This document shows positions 27,151 to 31,671 of a DNA stretch of 31,671 nucleotides, in pieces. The stretch lies in contig CAUYUJ010011558.1 in assembly GCA_963575745.1 (NCBI GenBank), forward strand, positions 64,001 to 95,671. The letters run 5' to 3'. Numbering within the stretch: position 1 is the stretch's first letter; each line of letters begins with the position of its first letter. The notes beneath the pieces are model-generated. The model did not search any database and was not told the origin of the DNA. It worked only from the letters and a program-made list of their open reading frames with translations. This DNA is from Prorocentrum cordatum (taxonomy: Eukaryota; Sar; Dinophyceae; Prorocentrales; Prorocentraceae). Both the position numbers and the translations under genes were made by a program.

Positions 27151-28511
27151 GAGTCAACCCTCAGCCCCAAGCCACTGTCCTGGCCCGCGGGGCCCTGCGC
27201 CTCCCTAACCTGCCCACTAGCATTGCCCCCCATATTCTCGCCGCCCCCTCTCTTTTATTCCTTCCCCGCCCCCCGGGCCCCCAGGGGCTGGGCGTTCCGG
27301 CTCGGCTCGGGCGCTCCAGCTGATTTTTCGGCACGGACGTTTCGGCTCGCGGCTCGCGGTCTCGGCGCGGTGGACGGGGGCTCGGGGCTCGGGGCTAACG
27401 ACGACGACGGCAACGACGACAACGACGACGGCGGCGACCACGCGTTGAAGAGAGCCCCCCCCTTTCACAACTGAGCAACTGAGAGACTGAGAGTCTCAGG
27501 GCCGGCCGGCCGGCGGCCCAGGCGCCCCAGACCCCAGACCCCCGTGGTGGCACGTGGAATTTTCGTCGTCGTCGTTTATCGTTTTCGTCGTCGCGCGTCG
27601 TGCTCATTATCGCAGGGCGGGCTAAAGAGGCAAGAGGTAAGAGGTAAGGGGTAAAAGCCCCAGGAGGGTCCAGGGGGCACCAGGCGCCAGATGGTTCGTC
27701 GGGGCTCGATTGTGCGAGGATGTCTCAAGCGAAATTATTTTTTTCTGAGAAACGGGCTCAACATCATTTAAATTACAATGCGCTTTTGAATGCCGTCGAT
27801 CGCACGAGGCCCCGAAGCCCGAAGCCCCAATGCCGGAGCGTGCGACGGCAGGTGGTCAGCGGGCTGCGCGAGAGAGGAGAGAGGGGAGAGGGGGGGGGGG
27901 GAGGGGAGAGGGGAGAGGGGGTGGGCCCCGCTGGCCGCTGGAGCCCCCGCGGGGCCCTCCGTGCTCCGCGCGGCCCACGCTGGGCCCCCCGCCCCCTGGA
28001 GCATCTCGGGCCCTTGGAACTTTTAATTGTGCAAATCTTGGGCCCCTGAGGGCCCTTTACATGTGCGTCTCGGGCTCTTTAGTTGCGCAATCTCGCCATC
28101 TCGGGGCTCGGAGCCCTGAGCCCTCTTAGAGCCTTCTTGCCTCTTGCTCCCAGGATACGGCCAAACGTAAATGTCCTAGAGATGTGGAAAACGGACGACG
28201 GACGTCTTCCGACGTCTCTGTACATGATTTAAATCCCTTCACGGGCCCTCGAAGACAAAGGTATGGAAGCCAATGGCGATGGACTGGCGGGAGGCCCCCG
28301 AACAAAATTGCAGCGCCTACCCGAGAATTGCCCCCTGATGCACTGGCGGGGCGCCGCTAGTCGCGCGACCTCGCGCGGCGCTCGGCCGCGGCGCCCTCGT
28401 TCGAGCGCTTCGTCCAGTTCTCCTGCGGGCCAGCGAGGGCGGCGGAGGGGGTCTCTTCATCGTCGTGTCGTCGTCCGTCGTCCGTCGTCGTCTTTGTGTT
28501 CGTCGCGTCGC
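27151..28511. other. No gene recognised; short trinucleotide tracts
   Basis: Contains GACGACGGC repeats (27397-27440), CGTCGTCGT (27557-27600), a GGGAGAGG tract (27875-27920) and GTCGTC (28455-28500). Short open frames, for example from 27720 (MSQAKLFFSEKRAQHHLNY), show no domain. Confidence 0.4.
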
Positions 28512-28531
28512 CCGTAACCATTTTGGTTCAA
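28512..28531 (+). other. Relic of the dinoflagellate spliced leader
   Basis: These 20 bases read CCGTAACCATTTTGGTTCAA. The dinoflagellate spliced leader, from memory, contains CCGTAGCCATTTTGGCTCAA, so 18 of 20 match and both differences are transitions (G to A, C to T). The leader is normally added to mRNA by trans-splicing and is not part of a gene locus. A relic upstream of a gene in the same orientation, 48 bases before its ATG, indicates a reverse-transcribed, re-integrated mRNA. Confidence 0.75.
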
Positions 28532-28579
28532 TGTTTATGCGAGCCGCGCCCGCGCCCATTGGCCCATTGGCTAGTGATC

Positions 28580-29576
28580 ATGGATCCACATGGGCTGCGC
28601 TGCGCTGGCGAGCTTTGGTGGAGGCGCTCTGAGGAGCACGACGCCAAGAGGCAGCGGCGCCATGCAGCCCAGCTGTGGGGCTTCTCGGACTCCGAGGACG
28701 ACGACGCTGGCCAGGCCGGCCATCGCCCTGATGGGCGCGAGGAGGCCATGAAGGGCATGGCGGACACGAAGGTGGCGGCGACGAAGTGCATGGCGACGAA
28801 GGGCATGGCGGACGCGAAGGGCATGGCGGATGCCATGGATGGCGGACGCGAGGGGCACGGCGACGAAGGGCATGGCGGACACGAAGGGCATGGCGCCACG
28901 AAGGCGGCGGACACGAAGGGCATGGCGACGAAGGGCATGGCGGGCATGGCGGACACGACGAAGGGCATGGCGACGAAGGGCATGGATGGTGCAAGCACGG
29001 CCGTTGCGTCGGCGGCGGCGACGGCATGTCAGACCATCAGGTCGCCCAACAATGCCTTGAGGCGCAACGACTTCCAGGGCGAGGGCGAGGTGCCGCGACG
29101 CATCCTCTTGTGGCGAAATGCGCGAGGACGCAGGGATGGTGCTTCGCCAAGCTGAGGAGTCATCGATATACATCAATGGCATCTCGCCAATCCTGACTCC
29201 TTCTATCCACAACCGTGCTGGGAAGTATGAGCTGTTCTCTCGGCTCAGGCACGGGCTGCGCCTGGCGCAAGAGCACCGTGGCGGAGATTACCATGGCATC
29301 GCCTGCATCGGCAGCACCTCGTGCCCAAGATGGCGGTGGGAGGGCGGCTGCTCGTGGCGGGATGATCGTGGCCGCGCCGAGTTCAGGATGGGCCATCGGT
29401 GCAAATGGGACAGGATGCTGGTGGTCGCCAGTTTTCCTGATAAAGAAACGGCGGAAGCCGAGCGCTTGGCCATCCAGTGGTTCGATCACTCCGGGCTCAT
29501 TACAAATCGCGCGATGGACGCGCGCGGGCTGTGCATTCGCAATTACGCGTACTCGTTTCTTTATGTGTGCTATTGA
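28580..29576 (+). pseudogene. Probable retroposed gene; C-terminal GIY-YIG-like domain, one frame change
   Basis: The ATG at 28580 follows the spliced-leader relic. The N-terminal part has an acidic patch (FSDSEDDDAG) and then about 16 degenerate copies of a five-residue repeat, KGMA(D/T), from 28745 to 28990. That frame ends at 29155. Protein-like sequence continues one phase over from about 29070 (GEMREDAGMVLRQAEESSIYI) to TGA/TAG-bounded 29576. The C-terminal half contains CIGSTSCPRWRW, HRCKWDRMLVVASF, ETAEAERLAI and ITNRAMDARGL, which resembles the YIGST, Arg, Glu and Asn positions of GIY-YIG nucleases, with Cys where the second Tyr is usual. The frame change (or a missed intron) and the relic make this likely a non-functional or young copy. 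The nuclease reading is tentative. Confidence 0.45.
28745..28990 (+). repeat. Coding minisatellite, ACGAAGGGCATGGCG units
   Basis: Fifteen-base units, with 12- and 18-base variants, encode TKGMA/DAKGMA within the gene above. In the other frames they give GHGDE and RRRAW repeats. Confidence 0.9.
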
Positions 29577-30142
29577 ATTCGAGGACATCGCGGGTTTCAG
29601 ATACCGATGAAAAAGAAGTCATGTCTCCTCCGCCGTCCTCCTCCAACCTCCACTCTCCACTCTCAAACCTTCATCCCTCCATCCTCCTCAGACCTCTAAC
29701 CACCTATCTCCACCCTCCTCCAACCTCCAACCCTCCGACCTCCAGACTCCAACCTCCAACCTCCAACAGCGACATCGACGACGACGAAAACTCTCGACGA
29801 TTATGGGGGATTAAACAACAACGACGACGACTATGGCGGATGCGATGATGCTATGTTGATGTTGCTGTTTACTGTTCAACCAATGACCAATGCTACTGCT
29901 GCTGGACTAGGGCCCCCTAAGCCCCAGGGCGCGCCCAAGGCAGGCCGTCGTCGCAGAGCACAGGGCACAGGGCACAGGGCACATAGCCTCCCGCTGCGAG
30001 AGATGAAAAGAGGAGAGGCCAAGAAGATAGGGAAGCGTAGGCATATGTCTGGGATCTGGGGTCTGGGGTCTGGGGTCTGGGGTCTGGTTGCGCAAGACAG
30101 GGCGCAGCCGTCTCGTTCTAAGGGCTAGAGGCTAGTGGCGGC
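29577..30142. other. Intergenic, simple repeats
   Basis: (CTCCAAC)n-like array at 29625-29770, ACGACGACG at 29770-29835, CACAGGG units at 29960-29985 and (GGGGTCT)n at 30055-30088. No gene recognised. Confidence 0.6.
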
Positions 30143-30965
30143 TCAACGGGCCCGCGGATCCAGGCGCCACGTCGGCGCGCTCATCATCCAATAGGAAATG
30201 CAGCCCATTGATACCACGTGCATGCCATTCCCCATGAGCACCCGGCGATGGCTGAACGACACGGCGTTCAGGTCGTGAGGGTAGCATTTGATGGCAGATT
30301 TCGGGACCACGCGCGGAGCGGGCCAGCCCATGGCGATCCAGCATTCCTCTGGGACCAACAGCCGCTCCCTGACAAGGTCCCAAAGCAAGCTGCCCTTGGT
30401 CAGCCTAGGCATGCGGCTAATCCGCGTAGTGTCGAAGCCTTCGGTCACGTCCAACTTGACGATTGCGGCTGACACGCTCCAATCGAAGCAGTTCCCCGCA
30501 TCGTCGATCTGACAGTATCCTGAGTCGGCAGCGTTTCTCTTGGCGAACGTGAGCCGCTTCCGCTCGTGCGGCGTCAGCACGTCCTCCCATTTTGCATAGC
30601 CGACCTGGATGCCGAACAGACTGTTGCTTTCCAGGGTGCTGGCCATGCAAGCGTCTTGCAATTCCTGACTGCCCTGCAATATCATGTCGAGGGAGTTGGG
30701 CTGGTTGATGCATTTCTCAAACGTTTCCCTAAGATCGTTGCTCACGACCTCCAGCGGAGATTCCACCATATTCGCCAAGACGAAGATGCCGAATTGGCGC
30801 TTCCCACTCGAGGGGAAACCAGCGTCGCAAGGGGCAAACTCCATAAACTTCGCAGTGTACTTGGGGCTGAGAATGTTCAGCAGCAAGTCGGCGTTGAAGC
30901 CGGGCACGCACTCCTGCTGGATCGCGTCCGGCCCATAGTATCGGGTCGAATACGCCCACACCAAC
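30143..30965 (-). CDS. C5 cytosine methyltransferase-like protein, last exon
   Basis: On the minus strand the exon starts behind an AG acceptor and reads LVWAYSTRYYGPDAIQQECVPGFN. I match QECV to motif VI (ENV-type Glu-x-Val). A region of about 200 residues follows that could hold the target-recognition part (FGIFVLANM, ILQGSQELQDAC, LTFAKRNAADSGYCQID, TRISRMPRLTKGSLLWD). Near the end VSFSHRRVLMGNGMHVVSMG fits motif X (GN). The exon ends at the stop at 30143-30145 with no internal break. Family knowledge: such enzymes transfer a methyl group to C5 of cytosine in DNA. Dinoflagellates have many divergent copies and, as I recall, some are carried by retrotransposons. Confidence 0.55.
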
Positions 30966-31215
30966 CTTGCAGGCGGCGCGCGGCAAATGCGCGCATCGCG
31001 GGCCTGGAGCCCCGAACCCCGAACGTCGCCCCAGACGCCCAGCCAGACGCCAGACGCCAGACCCCCAGGCCCCAGGCCCCAGGCCCCAGGTCCCGAGCCC
31101 CAGATCCGACTCGATAACTCGTGATGCTGCTCGGCGCAATGGCCGCGCGCCGCAAAGCCTCCGCCCTCCACTCTCCGCCCTCCACCCTTCACTCCCCGGC
31201 CGCGTCGGGTGCGTC
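30966..31215 (-). other. Intron with GA donor and AG acceptor
   Basis: On the minus strand, exon sequence ends CCTGC, the intron starts GACGCACC and ends CGCCTGCAAG, then coding resumes G-TTG-GTG. With this choice the frame is continuous (FDP-A-LVWAY). GA donors are unusual in general but are described in dinoflagellates. CCTGC occurs at both borders, like a short direct repeat. Inside are tandem GGGGCCT and GTCTGGC units (about 31030-31100). The length is about 250 bases. The exact borders are inferred. Confidence 0.5.
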
Positions 31216-31670
31216 GCAGGGTCAAACAAGCCCTTCTTTTTGCTCTGATTGAGGAGGCTCCATGGACAGCATGTGTTGCCAGCAATCTCCACCCAGGTCT
31301 CCTGCTCCTGGGGGTGCTCCGCTGACGTACTCGGCGCTCTTGGCGAAACCGGGCACTCCTTGCCGCAATTCGCGCACTCGCACTTCTCCCTCGATACGTT
31401 CGCAAGCGCACGCGGCAGCGGCGGTCATCGTGCCCTCGCGTGATCAAACGCCCTCCCAAGGGCAAAGCTGCCAGCGCAAGTCCCAACATAACTTTCCGTA
31501 ATCACGATGTTCTTGGAGGTGAAAGTAGACAGGTTGCGACGCGAATGGTGCCGCTCGCATTGCTCCAGGAGGCGGGGCTCCCACGTCAGTAGCTCGACCA
31601 AGTCGGCTTTCTCTCTTTGCAGGTTCACGGTTGTGCGAGACCGGCTGCGCCTCCTCTGCCGACCTGGACT
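31216..31670 (-). pseudogene. C5 cytosine methyltransferase-like protein, upstream exon (partial, in-frame TGA)
   Basis: The frame is open from the window edge: a basic segment (RQRRRSRSR), then NIVITESYVGTCAGSFALG, which fits the AdoMet-binding motif I. A TGA at 31425-31427 follows, after HARAR. The same frame continues with a Cys cluster (CECANCGKEC) and WVEIAGNTCCPWSLLNQSKKKG, in which TCCPWS fits the catalytic Pro-Cys motif IV. The exon ends at FDP(A). The order I, IV, VI, X across the two exons supports the family call. The distance from motif I to motif IV is shorter than usual and lacks a clear motif II/III. The single stop could be decay, sequencing error or part of an unrecognised intron. 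Confidence 0.5.
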
Positions 31671-31671
31671 G

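Noticed and set aside
30985-31489. N-terminal extension of the minus-strand 448-codon frame
   Set aside because: It reads through the intron's tandem repeats in the wrong phase for motifs I and IV, which lie in another frame.

Overview
The window looks like nuclear DNA of a dinoflagellate, most like a GC-rich genome such as Prorocentrum. This rests on the sequence itself. There is a degenerate copy of the dinoflagellate spliced leader at 28512-28531. Two introns fit dinoflagellate habits: one is an inverted-repeat insertion carrying its own splice sites, the other uses a GA donor. There are decayed non-LTR retrotransposons, a tyrosine-recombinase element of a type abundant in dinoflagellate genomes, and a very high load of micro- and minisatellites. 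Two runs of exactly 100 N (9277-9376, 24072-24171) are scaffold gaps. There are no bacterial operons, rRNA, tRNA or CRISPR arrays. The species is an inference.

Layout. 1-5610: a decayed LINE (LINE A), ORF1-like region, AP-type endonuclease, reverse transcriptase and C-terminal zinc-knuckle region, all on +. A 5'-truncated piece of a second LINE (LINE B, about 3180-3905) interrupts its RT domain. 5610-9276: AT, GA, GCC and GAT microsatellites, a degenerate G-rich minisatellite and a foldback (MITE-like) repeat. 9377-11561: a mobile-element module encoding a tyrosine recombinase and then, in the -1 frame, a C5-methyltransferase-like domain, followed by a pair of 110-bp direct repeats. 11.6-21.5 kb: repeat-dominated DNA with a 53-bp tandem array, ATGCC-type repeats, a 90-bp repeat family present in both orientations, a second foldback copy, and a 1.3-kb inverted structure around a GGGACAGTG minisatellite. 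22.0-23.2 kb: an unrecognised, frame-disrupted coding region. 24.5-25.9 kb: an unrecognised proline-rich/acidic protein gene interrupted by an introner-like inverted-repeat intron. 26-28.5 kb: G-rich and trinucleotide repeats. 28.5-29.6 kb: a gene directly downstream of the spliced-leader relic, probably a retroposed mRNA, whose C-terminus resembles GIY-YIG nucleases. 30.1-31.67 kb, minus strand: two exons of a C5 cytosine methyltransferase-like protein, open at the window edge.

Nothing suggests that the genes form a pathway. The common theme is genome dynamics: retroposition (LINEs, spliced-leader relic), site-specific recombination, DNA methyltransferase domains, and intron creation by inverted-repeat insertions. 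Most coding regions carry stops or single-base frame changes. I cannot tell from one sequence which are true decay and which are assembly errors in low-complexity DNA.
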